A DNA stretch of 35,698 nt from NCBI GenBank assembly GCA_030248065.1, contig JASAMV010000520.1, positions 1 through 35,698 of the forward strand, in the 5' to 3' direction. This stretch comes from Rhynchonema sp. JSB1_4 (lineage: Eukaryota; Nematoda; Chromadorea; Monhysterida; Xyalidae). How positions within the stretch are numbered: position 1 is the first letter of the stretch; each line of letters starts with the position of its first letter. Shown here piece after piece: positions 9,101 to 18,063 of this stretch. The translations under genes and the position numbers were made by a program. The notes beneath the pieces are model-generated. The model ran no database searches and was not told the DNA's origin. It saw only the letters and a list, made by a program, of their open reading frames with translations.

Positions 9101-12100
9101 AAAGCACTGACGGCTGCTGTGTCGATGGGTTACCTGCAGGCCCACGACAAGGACTGGGGACTTGCTCATTCTGTGAATGTGTTGAATGCGGAGATCATTG
9201 CCGGTGATATTAACGTAAAGGTGGGCATGTTCCGCTGCTCCAGGTAAATGTGGTTGGTTCTTGTTCTGACGATGATCTGATGCACCACACGCATCAGTGA
9301 AAGAGCAGGAATACCTGTGTGTGACTGATAAAATGCATTATTTTGTGCTTCTCATCAGATTGAAGAACACAAAACAGTGCAAGGATGAGGAAATCGAATG
9401 TGCACCATCCGAGCAGTGGTTAATAAAACAAATTTTTATTCAAACCCCATTTTTAAATTAAAATTAAATTAAATTAAAAATTTTTTTTTTATTCCAGCCA
9501 AAAACTGCCAGAAACGAAAAAAATGAGCGCTAAAGCAAAAAATAGTGGCATTTTTCTTCCATAACGTGTGGTAAGTGCATATAAAGCACTCACGACCAGG
9601 GTTGGGCAAAAAAAACGACGGCGTTTTTTCTTAAAAAAACGACGTTTTTTTTAAAAAAAAACGCCTGGGTCGTTTTTCGTTTTTTTAAACCCTGAATTTC
9701 CTTGATTTTCCCTGATTTTTCAGGGAAAGTACCCTGATTATCAAGGAAAATCAATTTTTTGTCCCATTTTTTTCAAAAAATTTTCGACCAATTTTTACTT
9801 TGTCGAGATACGTCGATATACGGAGTTTGACTTTCAGTGATGACCCCGGCCAAAGTTGGTCCCATGATGCGGGTCTGATATGGGACCTTAACAAGTCGCT
9901 AGAAAAGGGTTGAAACCCGTTTATTTTGCCTCAGAACACATAGAATTACTTCATTTAACCACGTTTTCTTCAAAACATGAGCGTTTTCCAATTTTTTTCA
10001 GGACATATTTTGGTCATCTGGGCGTTTTAAAAAAAACGATTTTTGAGAAAAAAACGTTTTTTGCCCAACCCTGCTCACGACACGAAAACAATACTAAACA
10101 ATGGTCAATGAGTACCAACAGTAGTCAGGTACACACCCGTACACTTCCCCCACGTGGTGTGGGTGCCTTGGTGTGGCTTTGTGACACTCAAGACCAGGGT
10201 TGAAAAAAAAATTTTTTTATTAACGAGCTTTTTTTTTTAAAAATTTTTTTTTTTGATTTTTTTTGACGAAAATTTTATTTATTAGGAAAAGTGTTGCAAA
10301 CGAGGTTTCAGGATAAATGAAATCGATGCAACATATTTTTCAAAAATTGAAAAATTTTCGCCTGAGACCCAACTTGTGTGGTGACACCCGGTAGCATTGT
10401 GCAGATTCTATGGAATCCTATCAGTCTGAGGTTGATGTTCACTAACGATGTACTCTAATGCAGTGGTTAATAAAAAAATTTTTTTATTCAAACCCCATTT
10501 TTTTTTTAAAAAAAATTTTTTTTTTAATTTAAAAAAATTTTTTTTTATTCCAGCCAAGAACTGCCAGAAACGAAAAAAAATGAGCGCTAAAGCAAAAAAT
10601 AGTGGCATTTTTCTTCCATAACGTGTGGTAAGTGCATATAAAGCACTCACGACACGAAAACAATACTAAACAATGGTCAATGAGTACCAACAGTAGTCAG
10701 GTACACACCCGTACACTTCCTCCACGTGGTGTGGGTGCCTTGGTGTGGCTTTGTGACACTCAAGACGGTAAATTTGGGTGAAACTATTGCCTCTTGGTAC
10801 ACGACCAATGCAAATATGTGACAAACAGTGTAAATATAGAGTGAATATCACACCGAATCACTGCTTTCGGGTCTGTTGCATGGATAAATGCATGCCCACC
10901 CAGTCACATGTACATGTGTAATCACATGAGAGGCCATGTGAGTGTGTGCACTATGTCTAGATGCCACAAAACAACGATTATGGCACCCAATACACCCATG
11001 GTAGGGTCGGGTGATGTTAACAATAGCAATTTTTATGCAAAAAATAGCACTTTTAGAGCAAAAAAATAGAGAAATTTTCGAATTTTGAAATAATAAAAAA
11101 AAAATTTTTTTTTTAACTTTTGGAACGAATTTTTTTTAAAAAAAAAATTTTTTTTTAATAAAAAAAAAATTTTTTTTTTAAAAACCACTGCTCTAATGTA
11201 TGGTAGCATGCCGTACAATGTATTTTAATGCATCTAATGCCGTATATCTGATATACGACCATCAAAATATCGATTACAGCCCAAATCTTGCGTGTCAGAT
11301 CGACTTTGCGCGCCCGGTTTTGCACCGGACCTATGTACATACATGTGTAGTAGCATGCAGTGGTACATTATCGGTGCCACATCACTATAAAAGACCATCC
11401 CCGCGCATCCCTGTACGGATTTGGGGACAATACAGGGCGCCGCAGGCGCGATTTTGGAAAAATTGTCCCGTCCACAGAAAAAAAGTGCCAATTTTTTGCC
11501 TCGAAAAAGGCCATTTTTGGACATTTCAGCCCATTTTGGGCAACTTTTTTTTATTAAAAAAAAGCAAAATCTGAGTTTCAAAAAAAAAAATTTTTTTTAC
11601 AAAAAAATTTTTTTAATTAACCACTTTTTTTTGAAACAACCCTGCTCAAGACGGTAAATTTGGGTGAAACTATTGCCTCTTGGTACACGACCAATGCAAA
11701 TATGTGACAAACAGTGTAAATATACAATGTAGAGTGAATATCACACCGAATCACTGCTTTCGGGTCTGGTCTGCATGGATAAATGCATGCCCACCCAGTC
11801 ACATGTACATGTGTAATCATATGACAGGCCATGTGAGTGTGTGCACTTTGTGTCTATATGCCACAAAACAACGATTATGGCACCCAATACACCCATGGTA
11901 GGGTCGGGTGATGTTAACAGTAGCAATTTTTATGCAAAAATAGCACTTTTAGAGCAAAAAAATAGAGAAATTTTCGAATTTTGAAATAATAAAAAAAATT
12001 TTTTTTAACTTTTGGAACGAATTTTAAAAAAAAAAATTTTTTTTTTAATAAAAAAAATTTTTTTTTTAAAACCACTGCATCCGAGTGCACACTACAAATA

Positions 12101-12804
12101 ATAGTTACAAAGTTCACTAACGATAAAGATTCTGCATATTTCATTTTGGGGCGGCTTTGTGGTACAGGTGCGATTATGCTGCTTTCTGATCATCGGATTG
12201 TCGATCCGATCATGGACGTGACGACAATGAACGCAGACGAAATGAAGACCATGAAAATAATCACCGAAACTCATGAGGTTGTCACTGTTTTGGTCATTTT
12301 CTCGAACTTTGGATAAAAAAATTCCCGTTTAAATTTCAGGTTGTCGGTGCCCCAATCGGTGGCACGACAAATGTGCACCGAGTGAATGACAATGTTTGGG
12401 ACGTATTCATTCGACCGGACTCCTGTCTGGCGTTGACTTACAAAAAGCCGTTGTTGGACATTGTTGAAGGTATCAGTGCTCTTGTTATCAGACTAACCGC
12501 CCAAACACTCAAGTGCGACCAACACTTTGGCCTCCAACACATTGATTAACATTAAGTCCTATACTACTACCCCGAAGTTCAATATAACATTGGAATTTTA
12601 TGAGTTTCGTATGCAATGAAAAAAGAATACCAAGTGCTGTGATCTGAATTTGCAGAGTTGTGTCCGCAACTGTATTCCAAATGTTCATTCGCCATCATTC
12701 CCACAGGCGAGGATCCTCCAATGATTGTGGTTACCGTGCCAAAATGCACCGGACCTCAACGACAACAATTATGCAGTGTGTTCGATATTTGTTTGAAGTT
12801 TTGA
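6186..12804 (+). CDS. PHGDH: D-3-phosphoglycerate dehydrogenase, 12 exons, interrupted in exon 10 by a transposon nest
   Basis: Cytosolic NAD-dependent enzyme oxidising 3-phosphoglycerate to 3-phosphohydroxypyruvate, the first step of serine synthesis. Exons: 6186-6311, 6519-6673, 6755-6854, 6955-7074, 7156-7288, 8423-8571, 8646-8798, 8868-8999, 9084-9243, 9359-9413 plus 12086-12277 (exon 10 split by the hAT nest), 12340-12469, 12656-12804. All phases join except exon 8. Together they predict about 584 residues (human about 533). Seen: NAD-binding GLGRTG near residue 149, NCARGG with catalytic Arg near 233, Glu near 262 and His near 280 (family Arg/Glu/His triad). The C-terminal part resembles the animal long form. 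Exon 8 is 132 nt where 133 are needed: the frame breaks near 8905-8912, most simply by one G missing from GGG, in both arms. Exon 10 contains 2.66 kb of transposons. Identity is secure; function of this allele is doubtful. Confidence 0.93.
7289..8352 (-). mobile_element. 5'-truncated LINE (CR1/Jockey-like) in PHGDH intron 5
   Basis: On the - strand an open frame (8350-7490, 286 aa) matches the region after the catalytic core of non-LTR retrotransposon reverse transcriptases. It has a motif of the type LSINSTKTK, then [12 protein letters not shown], a repeated hydrophobic [18 protein letters not shown] segment, and no endonuclease or YADD core. The element ends at 7289-7315 in a tail of repeated TTCAAG (CTTGAA on the element strand) beside an A/T run. 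Heavy 5' truncation is typical of target-primed reverse transcription. Clade assignment is tentative. Its tail abuts the donor of PHGDH exon 5. Confidence 0.88.
9597..10073. mobile_element. hAT-type MITE C nested in A1
   Basis: Terminal inverted repeats CAGGGTTGGGCAAAAAA and its complement, flanked by the perfect 8-bp duplication CTCACGAC (9589-9596 and 10074-10081). 477 bp, no coding capacity. The joined flanks reproduce the uninterrupted sequence in A2, which confirms the boundaries. Confidence 0.95.
10195..11644. mobile_element. hAT-type element B nested in A1 and carrying A2
   Basis: Starts CAGGGTTG and ends CAACCCTG with the 8-bp duplication CTCAAGAC at 10187-10194 and 11645-11652. 1450 bp, of which 730 bp is the inserted A2 copy, leaving about 712 bp of B proper. 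No transposase frame. A GC-rich stretch near 11439-11455 contrasts with the A/T-rich rest. Confidence 0.93.
10461..11190. mobile_element. hAT-type MITE A2, uninterrupted copy inside B
   Basis: Same family as A1. Terminal CAGTGGTT and AACCACTG, with 8-bp duplication CTCTAATG at 10453-10460 and 11191-11198. 730 bp. It is the clean reference for the family: its interior is collinear with A1 once C and B are removed. Because it sits inside B, which sits inside A1, the A family was active both before and after B inserted. Confidence 0.95.
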
Positions 12805-12925
12805 TTAGGTCTGATAATATGTATCATATTATTATATTAACATTGTTTTAGTATTTTCCGAATATATCCAGTTAGACTGATGGTGCAAAGACAAAAGCAG
12901 ATAACAAATGGATCACTCACAAATC

Positions 12926-12931
12926 AATAAA
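12926..12931 (+). terminator. Candidate poly(A) signal of PHGDH
   Basis: AATAAA lies 122 nt after the PHGDH stop codon (12802-12804), followed by an A/T-rich stretch. A second AATAAA occurs near 12970. Either could direct cleavage; the first is the better placed. Confidence 0.55.
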
Positions 12932-13006
12932 ACAATATGCGGCTCCAAAGTTCATCGCTGTGTTTTCATGAATAAAACAAAGCTACTAAATGACGTTTCA
13001 GTCTGC

Positions 13007-13177
13007 ATGTCCCCTGCCAGGGGTATGTCGGTCGGCGTTCGCCGCCCTGACTTCGAGCTTTCATGATATGACATGCAATGCAATGGATATGCAAAGTATA
13101 TCGTTTCAATATCGTGCATTTTTTCATTACAACCGATTTAGAGTTGTTGTGGTTTGCGGTAAAACTGGACAAATTGA
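13007..13177 (+). other. Possible first exon of the arginine-rich gene, and unexplained sequence
   Basis: A TTTCAG acceptor ends at 13001 and the first ATG follows at 13007. The frame from there reads MSPARG and then reaches a GTATGT donor at 13023; without splicing it stops after 20 codons. The composition (Arg, Ser, Pro) resembles the arginine-rich exons downstream, but I could not chain it to them. It begins only about 70 nt after the PHGDH poly(A) signal. Confidence 0.25.
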
Positions 13178-13436
13178 AAAATGACAAATAGATAGAATCG
13201 GCCATCACGAATAACCATCGGCAATATGGGTGGAAAAAAGAAGCTAATCAATACTACTTTCGTTTCACCTCGATGCCGCCGATGGTGATTCGTGTGGAAG
13301 GCCGATTCGTTGTGTATATGACGTGGTTTTCACTTGACAAACATTGGAGGGCGGCTTGACATATGGATTGAAGACGACTACCTACAGTATGTATAATACC
13401 TATGTATCTTCATTTTGAACGAGCAAGTACTGGGAT

Positions 13437-13865
13437 CAGTGGTGTAGTTGGGGGGGGGGGGGGGGGTGCGGGGAGGGGGTTACCCCCTGGTATGGGGTAT
13501 GGGGGAAATGGGCCGGGGGAATGGGGCATGGGAAAATGTTTCACTTCTGGAACAAGCACCCCTAAGAAATGAATTTTTGACCCCGTGAAGTACCAAAATT
13601 GATCATTTTTTCGCCTAAAAATGTCAAAAATCGCTCGCTGACGCAAGAAAACCCCGTTTTAAGCACTTTTAGACCAATTTTTTGCACTTTTAGAAGGTTT
13701 TTTTGTGGTCATTTTTTCAGAAACCCCCTCGGGTATGGGAAATTTTTTGAATTTTTGGAGAACCCCCTGGTATGGGAAATTATTGATTTTTGGAGGTCTG
13801 TGTGGGAAATTTACCGAAAATTGGGCTGGGTATGGGAAAATTTTGATTTCTCAACTACAACACTG
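13437..13865. mobile_element. hAT-like MITE with G-run and 'tatggg' repeats
   Basis: Starts CAGTGGTGTAGTT followed by a run of 17 G, ends AACTACAACACTG, about 429 bp. The flanks ACTGGGAT and ACCGGGGA match at only part of the 8 positions, so the target duplication is decayed or the boundary is slightly off. A GGTATGGGAAATT-type motif recurs near both ends, the same architecture as the other CAGTG elements in the window. No coding capacity. Confidence 0.75.
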
Positions 13866-13871
13866 ACCGGG

Positions 13872-14007
13872 GAAATAGCCCCAATCAAGAGCACAAACTC
13901 GAGGGCCGGCAAATCGACCCGACCCCGACACGGTGCTGTGGCGCGACCGTGGATGAGTGATGAAGACGATATGGCCCGTGGCAACGGCGACCGCTCCCCC
14001 GGCCAGT
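13872..14007 (+). CDS. Candidate exon of the arginine-rich gene
   Basis: After an acceptor-like AATAG, one frame is open to a GTAACT donor. It encodes a Ser/Arg/Pro/Gly-rich segment with a short acidic patch (DEDD). Codon composition is GC-rich like the exons that follow and unlike the A/T-rich surroundings. The phase does not join cleanly to the next exon at 14178 or to an alternative acceptor at 14149: a stop or a shift in the C-run near 14180 intervenes. Exon status is therefore uncertain. Confidence 0.4.
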
Positions 14008-14177
14008 AACTCAGGAACGGCCTTATTTTCAAATCAGGCAAAAAACTTAAAGTTTTAAAATATACCATCGCATGGTTCATCTCTTCGATCAATCAATTTG
14101 AATAATTAGTTTGTCATAATTTTACCAAATACGATCGAAATTTGTCAGGCTGGCCGGCCGCCCAGTGACGTTTTCAG

Positions 14178-15661
14178 CAACCCCCGGACTGTGATGGCGG
14201 GCTGATGGACATGAATGGGCCGCCGACACGTCGTTGTGGTAACGGTAAGTGCATCAAATACTGTACGATTTTTGATAAAAATAACCAGGTTTCTTCCCCA
14301 CGTTTCATCGATATTGATTTGCAGATAGAATGACATCGCCACGCAGTCGCAGCAGCCGCAGTCGTCGTGGCGGCAGCACCGTGCGTCGTCGAAATCGTAA
14401 CAACCGTAGGTGACACTTTTTTATTCTTGCGTTTGAAACGTCAGAGATGTCGTACTTAGCTACAAGTCTCAAATAATTCTCATCTCACACGTTTTCATGT
14501 GGAACATCACTAATCTGATCGCAATCATTTACCGGTGAAACATCATAGGCGGCTCTCGAACAAAGAGGACACATGGCAAAGGTGTGCAACGTCGGCGTTC
14601 GACGCGACGTTAGTGATCTTTCATGAATCGACATTGAAACATCAGATACTAGCCGGTGCATTGGTCAGTTTAGAATTAGAATTCACTGGGAAAATTTTTA
14701 CAATAATAATATTACATGAAACATCATCAATAAAGCTGCCTGAAACATTACAGGAGGTGGGCGATCGCTGGGTGCACGACGTCGGGGTTCGACCAGGGTT
14801 GGCTTTAAAAAAAAGTAAAAATTTTTTTGTAAATGCCCATGTGTTTTATTGCCCATGATCCTCAAAAAATTGCCTGCGGCGCTCATATTTCAGTTTGAAT
14901 TGGTGTTGTGATGGACTCATACAGTTCCCAGACATCCCAACAACAGCTGCATGTATAATAGGATACCCTATATCGTATACTGTACAGTTTTTGAGCGTGT
15001 CGTAAGCTATCGACAGACTCCACGTTGCTCGCCTGTTTGCAGTTGTGCGGATTAGCTATTTGTTGCTCTTGTGATACAAAGTGAGTATGGTGTGAGTCTT
15101 TATCTCTCTTCAAATCTATCCCCAAATTCACAAACAGAAGGTTGGTCTTCCCTTTGTCATATACAGTATGTATACCCACAGTTACCTTCGAATTTCTCAA
15201 AGTTATGACCAAGGGGATTAGATCGCAGGTGATCGACGTAAACATGTAAGTCGGTGGAAAAGTTCTCTTTAGTGTCCCTCAAAACATACCTTACTAACAT
15301 GATGTCAGAAATTTCATTCTTCAAGAAACCAAGAATTTTTTGGGGTCCGGAATAAAAAAAAGTGATTTAAAAAAAATTTTAAAAAGTTTTTTTTTCGATA
15401 ATAAAAAAATTTTTTAATCCAACCCTGGGTTCGACCCGAACAAACGGGAGGAGAAGTGGCTCTCGGCGTTAGCGATCTTTTGTGTTCTCTCCCAAATGAA
15501 AAGCCAGATGTCAATGCACGCAGCAGCGCAAAACATTCAACACGCGAAAAATTCAGTCTGAATTCATCACGAAAATTCTATTAAACGTTACAGGTCGTTT
15601 GACGCGTCGCAGCAAGCGTCCGCCGACATCAAGTGGACGTCGAAGCAGACTTGTTTGCTGA
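14178..15661 (+). CDS. Arginine/serine-rich basic protein (3' exons), function unknown
   Basis: Exons with consistent phases: 14178-14244, 14325-14405, 14549-14608, 14754-14793 joined to 15436-15467 (split by a MITE), and 15594-15661 ending in TGA. The first encodes a Pro/Gly/Asp segment (QPPDCDGGLMDM); the rest is dominated by Arg, Ser, Gly and Thr (for example RSRSSRSRRGG and RRRSTRR). The last three introns begin or end with similar sequence, GTTAG(T/C)GATCTTT at the donors of exons 3 and 4, suggesting exon duplication. Such composition occurs in RNA-binding, chromatin-associated and protamine-like proteins; I cannot choose among them. No poly(A) signal is obvious downstream. The 5' part is unresolved. 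Confidence 0.6.
14794..15427. mobile_element. hAT-type MITE inside an exon of the arginine-rich gene
   Basis: Starts CAGGGTTGG, ends CCAACCCTG, 634 bp, with a perfect 8-bp duplication GGTTCGAC (14786-14793 and 15428-15435). Removing the element plus one duplication copy joins 40 and 32 nt into a 72-nt exon with correct phases at both ends. Poly-A/poly-T tracts lie near both ends. The 120-residue open frame on the other strand inside it shows no recognisable family. Not coding as far as I can see. Confidence 0.92.
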
Positions 15662-16090
15662 CCGGAGATCGAAAATCGTGAGAATGCAGAAAGGGAACAC
15701 AGAACACATAAAACAGAATACTCACGACGAAAATAATACATCATGATGTGAAATTTTGCGCTGATTGAAAAATATTATACAGTCACTATCCGTTATAGCG
15801 ATATCAACGGGACAACATGAAAATTATCGTTATCAGTTTCTGCAAAAGGGCAGCCACTGATCTTGTGATGGAAAAGATTTCTTCTGATCAAATGAGCGAT
15901 GAAAGTAAAGGGGATGCATATGCAACTTTTCTCCCTTCAAGCTGCTCCAAAACAACACGAAACAGGAAAACAGCGAGCAGGAAAATGTCATCACGTTCAA
16001 AACTGCGCCAGTCGACCGGACTTGGCAAAATCAAACCAAAAAGAACGGTGCTTTTTTAAAATTTGGGTTGGGGTGGGGTGGGGTTTTGCT
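15662..16090. other. Intergenic, no supported gene
   Basis: Between the arginine-rich gene and the first MITE of the cluster I see only A/T-rich sequence and an 80-residue open frame (15817-16059) of no recognisable family. It probably contains the 3' UTR of the arginine-rich gene. Confidence 0.5.
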
Positions 16091-16440
16091 CAGAGGTGGG
16101 AATCGGGCCGGGTTACCTCGGCCCGGCCCGGCCCGACGAGGTCCGGGGGTCGGCCCGGCCCGGCCCGACAGTTCGGGCCGGGAAGTCCGGCCCGGCCCGG
16201 CCCGATTTTTTCGGCCCGACTTTTTCTGATGATATTTTGAAACAATTTTTTGGTGCAAAAATTACTCTTTTTTTGCTTTAAAAATACCTGATAATCATGG
16301 AGGTCGGTACTAATTTGCAGAATCGCAAGAAATTTTGGCAAATTTAGCCTAAAAAATCACGGTTTTTTATTGAAATTCGATGATGTCGGGCCTTTTCGGG
16401 CCGGCCAGCCCGGCCCGGCCCGGCCCGATTCCCACTTCTG
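16091..16440. mobile_element. hAT-type MITE with GC-rich CGGCC arrays
   Basis: Terminal CAGAGGTGGGAATCGGGCC and its near-complement ending CCCACTTCTG, with a perfect 8-bp duplication GTTTTGCT (16083-16090 and 16441-16448). 350 bp. Both subterminal regions are arrays of CGGGCC/GGCCCG units that could fold strongly; the centre is A/T-rich. CGGGCC arrays of the same kind recur at 20622-20690 and 22484-22520 in VAC14 intron 1. Confidence 0.93.
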
Positions 16441-17180
16441 GTTTTGCTAGATCTGTTTTTTTGCAAGCACGATGCACGGACGGGCACACCCCCCAGTGTA
16501 GTTCCTGGTCCGGCGCGGCGGTTAGTGTACCTACCCCTTTTTTCCGTGCGGCGGTTAGTGTACCTACCTGGGGGGGGGAAGGGGGGGGGGCAGACCCAAA
16601 TTCAGGAAAAAGTCACTTTTTGAGGTAGAAAATTTGACCGATTTTTGGCCCTTTTTGGAAAAAATTCTTCATAAAAAGGGTATTTTGGCGACTTTTGACA
16701 ACATCGACCTAAAAATCACCCATTTTAGGCCTAAAAATGCCCATTTTAGGCCTAAATTTGCCTATTTTAGGCAAAAATTGAGGCGGTTAGTGTACCTGGC
16801 GCGGCGGTTAGTGTACTAGTGTACCTTGATCGCGGCGGTTAGTGTACCTTAGGGCAGTGTAGTTCCTGGTCCGGAGGGGGAACAGGCGGTACCCCCCCTT
16901 TTTTTCGGAGGGGGAACAGACGTACCCACCTGGGGGGGAAGGGGAGGGGCGGGACCCAGAAGGGGGGGAGGACCCAAATTTGGAAAAAAGTCATTTCTTG
17001 AGGTCGAAAATTTGGCTCATTTTTGCCCCTTTTTGGAAAAAATTCTCCATAAAAAGGGTATATTGGCATCTTTTGACATCATTGACCTAAAAATCACCCA
17101 TTTTATGCCTAAAAATGCCCATTTTAGGCCTAAAAATGCCGATTTTAGGCAAAAATTGAGGCGGTTAGTGTACCTGGCGC

Positions 17181-18063
17181 CAGTGTAGTTCCTGGTCCGG
17201 AGGGGGAGATAGCGGACCCCCCAGTGTAGTACTTGGTCAGGGTGTTGACGATAGATAGATTGGGACCCGAAATGTGTTGACGATAGATAGATGACCCAAG
17301 TCCGAAATCTGGGGGGGGGGGGTCGACCCAAACTTGTTGACGATAGATAGATGGTGGGGGGGGTCGCCAAAAATCAAGGTATAGTATGGTGTATTAAGTA
17401 GGTAATAATGTGTAAATATTAATGAAAATGCACTTAGATGTACTAAATCCGCGCGTAGCGCGCGATTTTTTGCCTATTTGGGACAAAAATACCAAGTTTG
17501 AGCCATTTTGAGGCAAAAATGCCCATTTTGGGGTCGAAATGTGTTGACGATAGATAGATTGTTCCCAGAATTTGTTGACGATAGATAGATTTGCCCATAT
17601 GTGTTGACGATAGATAGATGAAATCAAAAAGTGTTGACGATAGATAGATGAATTGGGGGGTGACCCCCCCCCCAACCCCCCCCCAAGTACTACCCTGGGA
17701 CCCCCCGTTTTTTTCGGAGGGGGAGATAGTGTCCCCCCGGGGGGGGGGGACGGGGGGGGGAAGACCCAAATTCGGGAAAAAGTCACTTTTTGAGGTGGAA
17801 AATTTGACCTATTTTTGCCCCTTTTTGGAAAAAATTCTTCATAAAAAGGGTATTTTGGCGACTTTTGAGAACATTGACCTAGAAATCACACATTTTAGGC
17901 CTAAAAATGCCCATTTTAGGCCTAAAAATGGCCATTTTAGGCAAAAATTGGGGGAGATAGTGTACCCGGAGGGGGAGATAGGGGGATAGTGTACCACCTG
18001 TGGGGGAGATAGCGTACCCGCGGGGGGGGGGACCCCCCCTCCCCCCCCCCAGGAACTACACTG
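17181..18063. mobile_element. CAGTG-family hAT-like MITE D2
   Basis: Same termini as D1, flanked by the perfect duplication CCTGGCGC (17173-17180 and 18064-18071). The private motif GGAGGGGGAGATAGTGTACC recurs at about 17198, 17715, 17950, 17968 and 18001. D3 is inserted near its left end. The backbone (a variant of AAAAAGTCACTTTTTGAGGT, then TTTTAGGCCTAAAAATGCCC) is shared with D0 and D1. Confidence 0.92.
17222..17697. mobile_element. CAGTG-family hAT-like MITE D3 with GATAGATAGAT repeats
   Basis: Starts CAGTGTAGTACTTGG, ends CCAAGTACTACCCTG, with perfect duplication GGACCCCC (17214-17221 and 17698-17705). 476 bp. Seven copies of TTGACGATAGATAGAT are dispersed near the two ends (about 17244, 17276, 17335, 17542, 17573, 17601, 17631). 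A GC-rich palindromic core, GCGCGTAGCGCGC, sits mid-element at about 17452. Innermost and therefore youngest of the nest. Confidence 0.94.

Larger units (their letters stand above)
5722..11385. repeat. Right arm of the giant inverted repeat
   Basis: Mirror partner of 1-5612. Across introns, LINE and transposons the arms are almost identical; for example, the exon 6 region (8374-8592 versus 2789-3007) encodes exactly the same 72 residues. This arm carries the better-preserved PHGDH copy. To its right the gene continues with exons 10b-12 in unpaired sequence. The limit at 11385 is set only by the left edge of the window. Confidence 0.97.
9414..12077. mobile_element. hAT-type MITE A1, inserted in PHGDH exon 10 and itself hit by C and B
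   Basis: Bounded by CAGTGGTT at 9414 and AACCACTG ending 12077, with a perfect 8-bp duplication CATCCGAG at 9406-9413 and 12078-12085, as expected of hAT transposase. Total 2664 bp. Subtracting insert C with its duplication (485 bp) and insert B with its duplication (1458 bp) leaves about 721 bp, matching the uninterrupted copy A2. No transposase open frame is visible, so it is non-autonomous. Interior blocks of A8T8 type make local perfect palindromes. The short open frames inside recur in every copy and are not credible genes. Confidence 0.95.

Noticed and set aside
10666..10851. 61-codon open frame repeated identically in several places
   Set aside because: It lies inside MITE family A and recurs only because the element and the inverted repeat are duplicated; no protein family resemblance.
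9414..12077. Transposon nest as an introner-type spliced intron
   Set aside because: Available GT and AG at the edges leave 2 or 5 extra bases, breaking the frame; no precise splice is evident.
17244..17650. Possible CRISPR-like array (seven copies of a 16-bp motif)
   Set aside because: Spacing is irregular, the context is a eukaryotic MITE with termini and an 8-bp duplication, and the motif clusters near both element ends.
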